Assembly (NCBI RefSeq): GCF_963576675.1
Contig: NC_088916.1
Location: forward strand, 20,002,501-20,066,500
Source of the DNA: Euphorbia lathyris
Lineage: Eukaryota; Streptophyta; Magnoliopsida; Malpighiales; Euphorbiaceae
Reading direction: 5' to 3'
DNA length: 64,000 nt
Both the position numbers and the translations under genes were made by a program. The notes under the pieces were generated by a model that saw nothing but the letters and a program-made list of their open reading frames with translations, was not told the DNA's origin and ran no database searches. Shown in pieces: positions 32,968 to 42,948 of this stretch; the first letter of the stretch is position 1, and each line of letters begins with the position of its first letter.

Positions 32968-34185
32968 ATGGTTAGGACTAAGCGTGTTGGTAACAAGCCC
33001 GCTGTTACGGAAGCTAATCGCCTTCGGGTTCAATGTGGAGCTTATTTTGACATTGCTTCGGAGGAGGAAGCTGTTCGTTTCAAACATTTTTCACAAGCCG
33101 ACCGCCAATTTGTGGATATGCACTTCTTAGACTTCCATTCGGTAAGAACATTGAATTTCTCTACTCGAATTGATGCTTTTATTGAGGTGTTGGGTTGGCA
33201 AGAATTCGTTAATATGCGTTTTCCGCGTATTAATGAATATGTGGTGGAATTTTTGGTCACCTTGAAAATGAACAAAAAGAAAACCTCCATCTCTTTTAGG
33301 AATAATGGTATCACATACACCATTGATTATGAAGCAATGGGAAATATGTTCGATTTCCCTACTTCTGATTTTTATGATAAGCCTAAAGATTTTGATAATG
33401 ATGATGTTTGGCAAACTCTTTCGGACCAAGACTATTTTAATTCCAAAAACACTTCAAGCAAGTTGATTAAGGACAATTGTGTGTTCTTCTTTCACAAATT
33501 TTTGAGTTTCTCCTTGTTTGGGCGTGTGGAGAGTTCAAAGGTTCAGGTTCGGGATTTGTATGTTTTGGATAGCTTGTTTAAAGGCTTGAGGATTGATAGC
33601 ATTGGTATGTTGTTCGATAATTTGTTTCGTGCTTCGAGGGCTACTACCATTCAGATCCCTCTTTGTAATTTTATCATCGCTATTGTGTTGGGAGCTCGGG
33701 GTGAATTGGCTGATTTTGACATGTCCACCTACCGTGGGTATGTTCCACTCTTGGATATCTCGGCTCTTGAGCGAGCTCATTTATTGCTTCCACAAGGTCC
33801 CCCCGTCTTTATTTTGTATGCCTCCCGTATTGCCCACCTTCGTGGCACTATGGGTGGTGGCGCTTCAAGTTCTCAATTTGCAGGTACTGAAGGCGGCGGA
33901 GAGGCGGAAGGAGAGGAAGATGAACTCCAAGCTCAACCTCAACCCCAAGAACTTCAAGCGGATGATCCGGTGGATTTGCGGAGGATTTTGAACCAAATCA
34001 ATTCCAACAATCGTCAAATGAACTTAAGAATTGATGATTTGGTCGAAAACAACATGGTGATGAATGACAACCTCAAGCTTTTGAGGCGTGAGCATAGATC
34101 GACTCGGCATCGGATGCTTTCCTTTTTCCGACGCCGAAATGTGGAGACTTCACCTACACCTCCGGATTCCCCGCCTCAAACATAG
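32968..34185 (+). CDS. Athila accessory ORF B (ATHILA-family protein), intact
   Basis: 405 residues from the ATG at 32968. The open frame extends further upstream, but that part is a low-complexity hydrophobic translation of a C/T-rich leader, so the internal ATG with caccatgg context is preferred. The body (about 25-290) matches ORF A and the plant ATHILA-type retrotransposon ORF. The tail has a Gly/Ser stretch, an acidic Glu/Gln segment (about 312-335), a likely coiled-coil (LRRILNQINSNNRQMNLRIDDLVENN region) and a basic end followed by a Pro-rich terminus. No transmembrane segment is apparent in the body, so an envelope role is not supported. A nucleic-acid or chromatin role is possible but unproven. 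It is the only intact ORF of this element. Confidence 0.75.
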   Translation: MVRTKRVGNKPAVTEANRLRVQCGAYFDIASEEEAVRFKHFSQADRQFVDMHFLDFHSVRTLNFSTRIDAFIEVLGWQEFVNMRFPRINEYVVEFLVTLKMNKKKTSISFRNNGITYTIDYEAMGNMFDFPTSDFYDKPKDFDNDDVWQTLSDQDYFNSKNTSSKLIKDNCVFFFHKFLSFSLFGRVESSKVQVRDLYVLDSLFKGLRIDSIGMLFDNLFRASRATTIQIPLCNFIIAIVLGARGELADFDMSTYRGYVPLLDISALERAHLLLPQGPPVFILYASRIAHLRGTMGGGASSSQFAGTEGGGEAEGEEDELQAQPQPQELQADDPVDLRRILNQINSNNRQMNLRIDDLVENNMVMNDNLKLLRREHRSTRHRMLSFFRRRNVETSPTPPDSPPQT

Positions 34186-35619
34186 GTTGTTTTCTTTATT
34201 ATTTTTTTTTTATCTTGGTATATTTGTTACAATTTTAATTTTCATATGTTTGGTACATTTTCTATTTTTAATTTTATGTTGAATGTTTAATTTCCTACAA
34301 TTTAAATCTTTGTTTCGTATGCCTTATTTCGTATTTATTTTTTTATGTTTTCTCCATTTTTGCACCAATGAGGACATGGTCCAATTTAAGTGTGGGAGGA
34401 CATATACATATATCATTTCCATATATACGAATAAATGCTACGAAAATATTATTTTGCAAAACAAATAAATGCAACGAATAATTTTATACAAATGCAACAC
34501 ATTTTATTTTTCAACACTAATATATTGCAACACATTTTTCATATGTTCATAAATTAGCCATAAGTTAATATGATTATTTGTTTAGGTTATCATTATCGTT
34601 AGAAAGAATATTTCTATACGTATACGAGTAATATTTTTCAAAAAAATTTCACAAATCTCCGATACGATTTTAAGTAAAATTGTCTCGAGTGAATGTATTT
34701 TAATTAAATAAATTCTTTATTTCAGTCTCTATTTTATATCATGCAATTCATGATACAATAAATCTTATTTTAAGTTTTCAATTAGGTTTATAGGCATTAA
34801 ATTGAACTAACAATTTTAGCTCGGTTTGATTTCGTCTTATATTAACACCAATTGAAGTTTTTAAGGAAACTTTAGCCATAATACATGTTGAATTTTAAGT
34901 CAATATAGGATGAATGTGCTATCTTTCTTTTTCCCAATTTTAATTTTATAATTCATATTAATTAATCAATTAGTTGAATTCTTAACTTTTGGCCACGATT
35001 GAGACCAACCTTATCACAATCGAGGTATGAAAGGGAAGAAAATTAAGTACCGTTTACTTTTGGCCACGGTTGCGACCACCCTTATCACAATCGAGGTATG
35101 GAAGGAACGTTTAAAGCAAAAATTATAAGCGTGTATAAGTTTAAAGTAACGATTGCATCCACCCATGGCATGGTCGGTACCTCTTAAGCAAACACAAAGC
35201 AATAAAATACGTATAAAGTTACGATCAAGACCACCCTTATCTCGGGCGTAACTAAGCAATAATTAATCCCAAGTACTTATTTAAATATATAATATATCTC
35301 ATATATTAGTTTAGGTTTGGGAAAGGAAATTTTGTGCTTTGAAATGCCTTGAGACAAAAGACTCAATAACATGCGTGCTTACATTGTCCCGAATGCTTCA
35401 ATTCAAAATTAAAAATACAAGACAAATGATATATCGTATATTATACTAAGTTAGTTTTATATTTTGCGTATAAATTTGCCATGCGAAATTAGTCTTTTCG
35501 GTTTAACTAATTCAAAAGGTAATACAGAGATATATGTTTTATTTTCATAAAGAGATTAGTTAGAGGATAAATTCAGTAAAATTTTGCTCAGGACTAGCAA
35601 AAGATTAAGTGTGGAGATT
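34186..35619 (+). other. Athila 3' noncoding region
   Basis: An AT-rich stretch between ORF B and the 3' LTR with no credible gene. It holds the imperfect repeats at 34986-35260 and ends with a purine-rich tract (aaaagattaagtgtggagatt, 35599-35619), the expected polypurine primer site before the LTR. Open frames at 34283-34468 and 35014-35259 are not recognised. Confidence 0.7.
34986..35260 (+). repeat. imperfect tandem repeat, 71-77 bp period
   Basis: The motif ggccacgattgagacc...cttatcacaatcgaggtatg starts at 34991 and recurs at 35062, then in weaker form near 35143 and 35216. Tandem repeats in the 3' untranslated region are common in large Ty3 elements. Confidence 0.75.
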
Positions 35620-37090
35620 TGTTAAGCCCAAAATATACCTAAAATATCATCGTTAATTACATCAATATTGCTACGAATTTATGCTATTTATAACTATTTA
35701 GAAAGCTTTTACTCTCGAATATGTTTCTTTCTTGTAAGGTACGTAAATATTTGGTAAAATCCAAATAGGAACGAAAAGAGCTCAAAAATAGAAGAAAAAC
35801 CCTACAAAAGGAGTCGAAGACGACAGAAATTAATAACGCCAAATCGAGGACGCGAACGAAAGCAGAAGAACTAAAAAACGTTCCGTGCCACGACCGCGGC
35901 CCCCATATTCACGGTCGCGACACGCGTTCCTCAGCTTCTCCTTCCCTTCATTTGAAGACCAATTGATGCTCCCCCATTCTCGGTAGAGAATTTAATATTC
36001 TCGGTACGAGCAGGAGTTTGTAGAGGCCTAGTTACACACTTTCATTTTTGACGAAACGCGATCGTTCGGGTGGATAAAGACGTCCTTTCGCAACGGACAC
36101 GATCCTTCACAACGGACACGACACTTCAATCAAGACTCTTCAACATCTATAAATAAAGAGTTGATGGAGAGTTGAAGATATGTAGAAAAAAGAGATTAGT
36201 ATAGAATTTATGCAGAAATTCCGAGTCAAGTGATTCAGAAGTTAGATTTCGATTCTGTAAAAAGCAATATGCTGTACACACATTGTTTATTCAATAATAA
36301 CAAGTTTAGTAGAGTTTAGACATTGTTCCAGTTTAGTTTTCATTTTGGTAGTAGACCGACCCAGTCTCTATTACGAAGATTCAACGAGAAGATTGAGTAG
36401 AGGATCCGCCCCTAAGCCTGACAAACTCTAACGAAACCCAAGGAAAGGATTGACAACCCGTTCACTTGCAAGTCGTCGAATGTTTCCATGCTCCATGTTC
36501 TCTGTAAACTTGTATCAATTTATATTTCATCTAATAAAGTTCGTTCTATTCGATAGATTTTTATGCAGCACTTATGGTAACCAATCCACTAAAGTGACTG
36601 CTGGTGTTTTCATTAAAATGTATTTAATCCAAAATCTTTACAAGGAAACTTTGTTGAACACTTAGGCAAATTATTATCTCGAAAGAGTTTTAATTTGATT
36701 AAGGGCAACTATCCCGGAAGGGTTTTGTCATGTTCAAAGCCAATTAATTAGAGGTTCCGTCATTTATTTCATCTTTATAATTCGTACAAAGTTTAAAGTT
36801 GTTTTCTTTGCTTAATGCAAATAAATACATATGTTTACTTTTCTAAAAAGTACTAAACGTTCCTATCTTGCAAATTCATTCTTAAATCAGAGTATTTTCT
36901 AACGTTTTCATAATCTAATCTAATTCTCATTCTAACAAATTCAAAACCAAAACCGATTAAACGATTTTTCCATATTATAAACCTAAAAGTAACTTTAACC
37001 GATTATAAATTAGTTTTGTTCGAAAAACGTTCCCTGTGGGATCGATATCTTTTATTACTACAAGCGTATACCGTGCACTTGCGGAAATCG
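35620..37090 (+). repeat. 3' LTR of the Athila element, end trimmed
   Basis: 1471 bp, aligning without gaps to 23542-25012. The terminal ctcaaca present in the 5' LTR is missing, and the sequence passes straight into Copia gag. It contains the palindrome at 35883-35926 and the TATA word near 36147. Confidence 0.93.
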
Positions 37091-40000
37091 TTGATGCAAT
37101 TCCTTGCTGGTTTGAATGAAGAATATGAACATGTTCGTAATCAGGTATTGGACATTGAGCCTTATCCTACTTTAAACAAAGCTTTTTCTATGATCTTGCA
37201 TGTTGAAAAACAGAAGAGTACTCATTCAACTTATGATGAGTTATCACAATCTTCGGTTAATGTTCTTGTTACAAACTCTGGCGCTCGATTTGATCCACAA
37301 AAGAAGAAATCAGATTTGAGCAAATCTGAGAAATATTATGTGCATTGTAAGAAGGATGGACACATAAAGGAAGAATGCTTTAAATCATCGGTTATCCTGA
37401 CTGGTTTAAAGGATGGACTATAGAAAAGAAGCAACAAAGAGCTTATATGTCACATGAAGCAAATTCTCCTTGTGACAGTTTTAGTACAAGAGCAGAATCT
37501 TCAACTCTTGATCACAAAGGTGTTGATAAGGATGTGTTGGAGAAAGGCATACATCAGATGATCCAAAAAGAATTTCAGAAGTTATACAAGAATCTGTATG
37601 AAGGAGGCAACTCAGATTTCACAGGTTTTGTAAACGATTGTGTTGGTAATGATTCTACTCTTGATACTGCATTTCATTTTGCAAATTATTGTTCTGGACA
37701 TAATGCAGTGTGGATTATAGATTCTGGAGCAAGCACACATATGTGCAATAAAATTTCTCTGTTTACTAAGGTAAACAAAGTGCTGCAACCAAGAGAGGTA
37801 TATTTGCCTGATGGTTCAGCACAACAAGTCACTTATATTGGTTCAGTTACTATTAATAAGAATTTACAGTTGATAGATGTGTTGTACATTCTAGGGTTTC
37901 AATATAACTTGCTATCAATTGGAAAATTACTTGCAAGTAGCAGCTTGCGTGTTCATTTTTATACTAAACATTGTGAAATGCAGGACCTGGATTCTAGTAG
38001 CATTATAGCTAGAGGGATTTTGCAAGCTGGATTGTATCAATTGAAGCAGTATGCAGTGGAACATCAAGGCAGTTTAGAAGTTGCATTAAATGCTGGCAAT
38101 ACTGTGTCAGAGTCTTTGTTATGGCATGTTAGGCTAGGGCATATTGCACCAAGCAAGTTAGTGCACATGACTGGTATAGATTGTGATGTATCAGCTTTAA
38201 CTACTCTGTCTTGTGAAGTTTGTCATAGAACCAAGCAAAATAGGTTATCTTTTTCTAAGAGTGAAATAAAAACTAAGGCAATTTTTGATTTGTTACATGT
38301 GGATGTATGGGGGCCTTATAAACATGTTTCTTTAACTGGCGCTCGATATATAACAGTTGTTGATGATTTCTCAAGGGTTACTTGGAGTTTTCTGTTTTAT
38401 TCTAAAGATCAAGTGCCAATGTTATTGTCCAATTTCTTTCAAATGATCAAGACACAATTTAAGGCTAATGTGAAAGTACTGAGAACAGACAACGGAACAG
38501 AATTCGTTGGTATTAAAACTCAGCAGATTCTGTATTCTTTGGGCATTCAACATCAGAAAACTTGTATCCACACACCACAGCAGAATGGTGTAGTGGAGAG
38601 AAAGCATAGATTTCTTGCTGAAACTGCTAGAGCTTTACTGTTTCAAGCAAATTTAAGTTCTCAATTTTGGGGTGAAGCTATGGTGCATGCTACATGGTTG
38701 ATTAATGTCTTGCCTACTAAAGTTCTTGATTAGAAGAGTCCATATTATGTTTTTCATAGAAAAGAACCTGACATATCTATGTTGAAATGTTTTGGTTGCT
38801 TGTGCTACATTTCAGATACTTCTCAACACAAAGATAAGTTTGCATACAGGGCTTTTAAGGGCATTTATCTTGGATTGGCAGCAGGACAAAAGGGACGCAA
38901 GGTATACAATCTAGACACACACAAGCTATGTGTTTCTAGGGACATTCGTTACTATGAACATGTGTTTCCTGGTTCTGGATCGGATTCCTTTACACAGGAT
39001 ACAATTATTTGTGATAGTCCCATGTTCAATTTGGGAGAGAATTCACCAACATATGATCATCCAATGCCTCAATTTACACTTCTAGAACCTCAAAATAGCC
39101 TTGATCCTACAACTAACAGCCCCTCATCTTCTTCCAACAATGCTCCTACACCACAAATAACAAACCAAAATATTGCATTTACATCTGTTACTCCTTCTTT
39201 ACCAAAAAGAGTGTCCAAACCTCCTAGCTGGATGAAAGATTTTATGGTAAATCAAATTTCACACACTCTTGTTGGCACACCTTCTTACACAGCTTTTTCA
39301 GCAAATATTTGCAAAATCAAGGAGCCTACTAGTTTCACTAAAGCAAATAAATATCCAGAGTGGCAATAAGCAATGAAGAAAGAGCTTAATGCTCCTGAGG
39401 CAAACAGTACATGGATTCTAACAATTCTACCACCTGGTAAAAGAACTATCACTTCTAGGTGGGTTTTTCGAGTAAAATATCATGTTGATGGAAGTATGGA
39501 GCGATATAAGTCCAGACTAGTGGCAAGGGGATATGATCAGAAGTTTGGGGTTGGATTACATTGAAAGTCTTTCTCCTGTCACTGAAACAGTTACAGTAAG
39601 ATTATTTTTAGCTATTGCATCAGCTCATGGCTGTCCTATTCACCAAGTTGATGTGAATAACGCCTATCTTCACGACTTTGTAGAAGAAGATATTTACATG
39701 CTTCCTCCTGCAGGTTATTCCAAAGCTACAGAAGGGCAAGTTTGCAAATTGCAGAAATCATTGTATGGCCTGAAACAGGCAGGAAGACAATGGTATAAGG
39801 AGTTCACTAATGCTTTACAATCATTGGGGTTCCAGAAATCTATTCATGATTATTGCCTCTTTACAAGAGTACTTGATGGTCATTTGCAATTGTTATATAT
39901 GTAGATGCTATGTTACTCACAGGTTCCTCTATAGAACAAATTGATGGGATAAAAGCTTATTTGCACAAAGCTTTTACCATTAAGGATTTGGGGTTTGCAA

Positions 40001-40859
40001 GATATTTCCTGGGAGTGGAGCTGCACAGATCCAGCCAGTGCACTTTTTGTCTCAAATGAAGTACATCACAAATATAATTGATGATGCTGGGTTAACAAAT
40101 ATCAAGTCTTTTTCCAGCCCTTTTCCAAGTGGAGTTCAACTTGATGATCCAAATGTGTAGAGTACAAGGTTTTATGAACCGGACAAGTACAGAAGAGCGG
40201 TTGGTAGGCTATTATACTTAGGCTTCACAAGGCCGGATATAGCCTTCACAACTCAGCAATTGAGTCAGTACATGACTGATCCAACATAGTTGCATTGGGA
40301 TGTAGCAATTCATGTTCTTAAATATCTAAAGGGTACTTGCACTCTAGGGGTTTTCTAAAGGATTGTGATTTTACATTAAGAGGTTATTGTGATTCCGATT
40401 GGGGCAGGGACAAAATCACTCGAAAGTTTGTGACTGGTTACTGTATTTTTCTTGGGGATAGCTTGATCTCATAGAAAGCAAAAAAAACAGAACAGAGTTA
40501 GCACGTCTTCGGCTGAGGCTGAATATCGTGCAAAGGCTACTACAGTATGTGAATTGAAATGGCTTAGTTATCCGCTTCCAGTTTTCCAGATTCAAGTAGT
40601 GTTACCAATACCTCTGAGGTGTGATAATCAAGCTGCTATAGCTATAGTTGCTAATCCAGTGTTCCATGAGAAGGTTAAACACATTGATTGTCATGTGGTT
40701 CGTGACCAAGTTATGGTTGGATTCATTACAATGCCTTATGTTGCTTCACAAGACCAATTAGCTGATTTGCTTACCAAGAATTTGTCAGGTGCTCTGATGA
40801 AAACTATGTTTAACAAGTTGGGATTGTTACAGTTAACATCTCCAACTTGAGGGGAGGTT
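37091..40859 (+). pseudogene. Copia gag-pol, downstream part (copy A)
   Basis: This continues the gag begun at 22818, with the segment MQFLAGLNEEYEHVRNQ. A zinc knuckle has its first Cys replaced by Tyr (YVHCKKDGHIKEEC). Then come the protease (IIDSGASTHMC, near 37720), integrase (WHVRLGH, HVDVWGPYK, RTDNGTEF, NGVVERK), RT (WVFRVKYHVDG, QVDVNNAYLHDF, LYGLKQAGRQWY) and RNase H. Frames change near 37420, 39550 and 39900. In-frame stops include TAG at 38731-38733 and 40158-40160 and TAA at 39367-39369. The stop at 40158 is shared with copy B and so predates the duplication. A purine run (aggggagg) precedes the LTR at 40860. Confidence 0.9.
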
Positions 40860-41055
40860 GTTAGAATTGCATCATACAGTTAAATTTTCATCTCAATGGT
40901 TATTTTACTTTTTATCCTTTGTAAGTGGTTTTCCACATCAGCACACTTCACACGTGTGTTGTTTCTGTTTTGCCTATATAATAGGTTTTCTTTGTAAGTT
41001 TCAGCAGTGAGAAATATCAATCTATTAGAAATGCTTTCTAGTCCAAATTTGTTCA
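40860..41055 (+). repeat. 3' LTR of the split Copia element (copy A)
   Basis: A 196-bp LTR beginning tgttagaattgc, followed by the target duplication ctttc (41056-41060). It is more diverged from the 5' LTR than the copy at 46361. Confidence 0.92.
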
Positions 41056-41274
41056 CTTTCTCTCTCATTTCACTATTGGTTAACAATATTTATAATTAAA
41101 TAAATTACATATTAAGTAATGATTTGTGGGGTCATTAAAGTTTCTTTACTATTGGAGCATTTTTAAATAAAAGTTGCCAAAAGTGATGTGGATTACTAAA
41201 TTAATAAAATATTATATTTTAGTATGATGTGTTAATTTTTGGCACCTTTTGAGCAACCTCTACGGGAGATGCTC
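41056..41274. mobile_element. inner MITE, right half (copy A)
   Basis: The sequence continues from the Copia target duplication and ends cctctacgggagatgctc. It is followed by taa (41275-41277), which matches taa at 22379-22381. The gap between the halves is the Copia and Athila nest. Confidence 0.78.
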
Positions 41275-41277
41275 TAA

Positions 41278-41426
41278 GAGGTGAAGAGAAGTTCTCTATT
41301 AATAGAGAGGATGAAGAGGCTCTCAGTGATTTGATGAGTCACTAAGAGGCTGTTGGAGCTGATTTTTCATTCTCTCTCCTCAAATTTTAATTCAAGAGTC
41401 AATTTAAGGAGTTGTTGGAGATGCTC
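41278..41426. mobile_element. outer MITE, right half (copy A)
   Basis: It ends gttgttggagatgctc at 41426, followed by taa (41427-41429), the counterpart of 22148-22150. It has internal gaggctctcagtgatttgatgagtc-type words in common with copy B. Confidence 0.78.
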
Positions 41427-41534
41427 TAAGAAGATTAGTCCTGACGAGAATACTTGAACACTGTCAACTTGTAAGTTGGAATAATTTTTGAAGTATGAAT
41501 CTCCAATAGTAACTTTTAAATTATTTAATTGAAT

Positions 41535-41830
41535 TATCAAGAAACAATATCAGAAGCTGAATATAGAGCCTTAGCTCATTGTACCCGTAAGATACAGATA
41601 CAGTGGATTGTCTACTTGCTCTGGGACCTTCTTATCCCTCATCCTGGTCTTGTCTCTCTCTTCTGTTCCTATCTCTCTCTTCTGTGAGAACTAGGCTACT
41701 GTTCATATTACCCAGAATCCCGTCCATATGAGCGTACTAAACATATTGAAATTGACTGTCACCTAGTTCCACAAAAACTTATGTAGCTGATGGATTCACA
41801 TGAACCCTTACCTGGCTTCTCTTTTCTTTA
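41535..41830 (+). pseudogene. decayed Copia RNase H C-terminal fragment (copy A)
   Basis: Broken frames give ISEAEYRALAHC, then a WI-YLLWDLL segment, ATVHITQNPV, and in another frame RTKHIEIDCHLV. This is the usual order of Copia RNase H. A C/T-rich microsatellite-like expansion (41640-41685) sits in the middle. It is from a different Copia lineage than the nearby element and lacks the rest of pol. Confidence 0.75.
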
Positions 41831-42598
41831 TATATTGTGGCTCTTTCTCATTGTTGAAATGATAAGAATTTATACAGTTTCTTATTCAATCAGTTCTTAG
41901 CCTTTTCTTATTCATATTGCTTTTGGCGTTATGCAATTTATCAATTCCATAGTCGTGTCACTCATCATGGAGGTTGCTTGAAGCCACAACATTTTTTAAA
42001 GTACTCAAATTGAAGAATACAATGCCAAACTTCGTGATAAGGAGGAACAAGATCATAAGTTTAGTTGCCTCAAAAAAAAAGTTTATGAATTGTTTGGACC
42101 AATTTGAAAATTAATTAGTTCAAATAGATAATGTCACGGAACCATTTGAACTAAAAGTTCAAGCTGATAGTTGAAACCCAATCATACAACTTATATTAAT
42201 CTCTAACACACTTCTACACATAAATATGGATTATATCATGGAATCATTTGAACTAAAAGACCAAACCGATAGTTAAGACTTATATTAATCTTTGACAAGA
42301 ATCAACATGCAGAATGCTAAAATACAAATATTTCTTCAAATTCTAAAATGAGTTTGAAGAGGTACTTATATATCCTCTGATGTCATTATATGATTTCTTG
42401 GGGTAAAATTCATATTTTGTTTGTTATTAATTTTGTTTGGATTATAACAATAATACACCTTACCAAGAGGTCCTATTCACCCGGTCATTTCAAAATTATG
42501 TGTGATTGAGATCATTTTAAGGACATGGCGTAATAGCTGACTTTTCTTATTGGTTTATCATATTATTAAGTTTTCAAATCAAGCTTGGTTGAGATATT
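41831..42598. other. intergenic, copy A of the duplication
   Basis: No gene is recognised. The stretch contains two direct repeats of a word like atcatggaatcatttgaactaaaag (around 42130-42160 and 42235-42262). It is repeated in copy B at about 47340-48070. Confidence 0.6.
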
Positions 42599-42842
42599 AA
42601 TGGATGTAATCAAATTTGATAACTCTTCTTCCCTGATTGATCTAAACGATTGCACTCTTTTGGAACTAAACAACTCTACTATGCAAATTTTTCGAATTTG
42701 TCTCCAATATTCACCATATGGAGAGAATATAATGTTTTGGAACTAAACAACTCTGATGTCATTATCTTTGAAGAGTTGTTTGGCAACTTCTGGAAAAGAA
42801 ACAACAACAGCAGTAACTTGGCCAAGTTGAAGCTGCATAAAA
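42599..42842 (-). pseudogene. cytochrome P450 exon 1 fragment (copy A)
   Basis: On the minus strand the sequence matches P450 exon 1 from the FMQLQLGQVTAVVVS segment to about ITSIN, with frame changes and a deletion that removes the middle part around SNRCRVS. It is cut on its 5' side by a solo LTR that is itself truncated at the duplication junction. The N-terminal part seen in copy B (48589-48793) is absent here. Confidence 0.82.
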
Positions 42843-42948
42843 TGTAACACCCTGGTCCAATACCATGTAGATATTGTCCATTCTGGCCCAATTCCAACAC
42901 ATTGGACCGCACGGCTTTAAAATGCGTCTGCATGTATTGGATTCACAT

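Larger units (their letters stand above)
23542..37090 (+). mobile_element. Athila-type Ty3 retrotransposon with two accessory ORFs
   Basis: A 13.5-kb element inserted in the Copia gag. LTRs of 1478 bp (23542-25019) and 1471 bp (35620-37090) enclose a tRNA-Asp-type primer binding site, gag-pol with protease, RT, RNase H and integrase, two accessory ORFs (31087-32034, 32968-34185), a noncoding region with imperfect repeats, and a purine-rich tract. The 3' LTR lacks the last seven bases (ctcaaca) of the 5' copy, and no target duplication is visible, so its right edge was probably trimmed. About 24 of 1471 LTR positions differ by eye, nearly all transitions. The Gag motif YNPGWRNHPNF, the RT motif FMDDFSVYG and the tRNA-Asp site are Athila features. 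Confidence 0.95.
22582..41055 (+). mobile_element. Ale/Retrofit-like Ty1/Copia element, split by an Athila element
   Basis: 196-bp LTRs lie at 22582-22777 and 40860-41055 (TG...CA), with the 5-bp target duplication ctttc at 22577-22581 and 41056-41060. It has an initiator-Met primer binding site and a purine tract aggggaggt before the 3' LTR. Gag and pol are interrupted at about 23535-37091 by the Athila element. Reading frames contain several stops and frameshifts. The LTRs differ at about 11 of 196 positions, older than the other retrotransposons here. The short LTR and the integrase style suggest the Ale/Retrofit lineage. Confidence 0.92.
37442..42948 (+). repeat. tandem segmental duplication, copy A (5.5 kb)
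   Basis: It contains part of Copia pol, the 3' LTR, the right halves of both MITEs, a decayed RNase H fragment, a P450 relic and the first 106 bp of a solo LTR. The same order appears in copy B (42949-48452). The four bases ctta occur at the left edge (37442-37445), at the junction (42949-42952) and at the right edge (48449-48452). The breakpoints are therefore exact and share 4-bp microhomology. Divergence by eye is about 4 percent. Confidence 0.93.
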
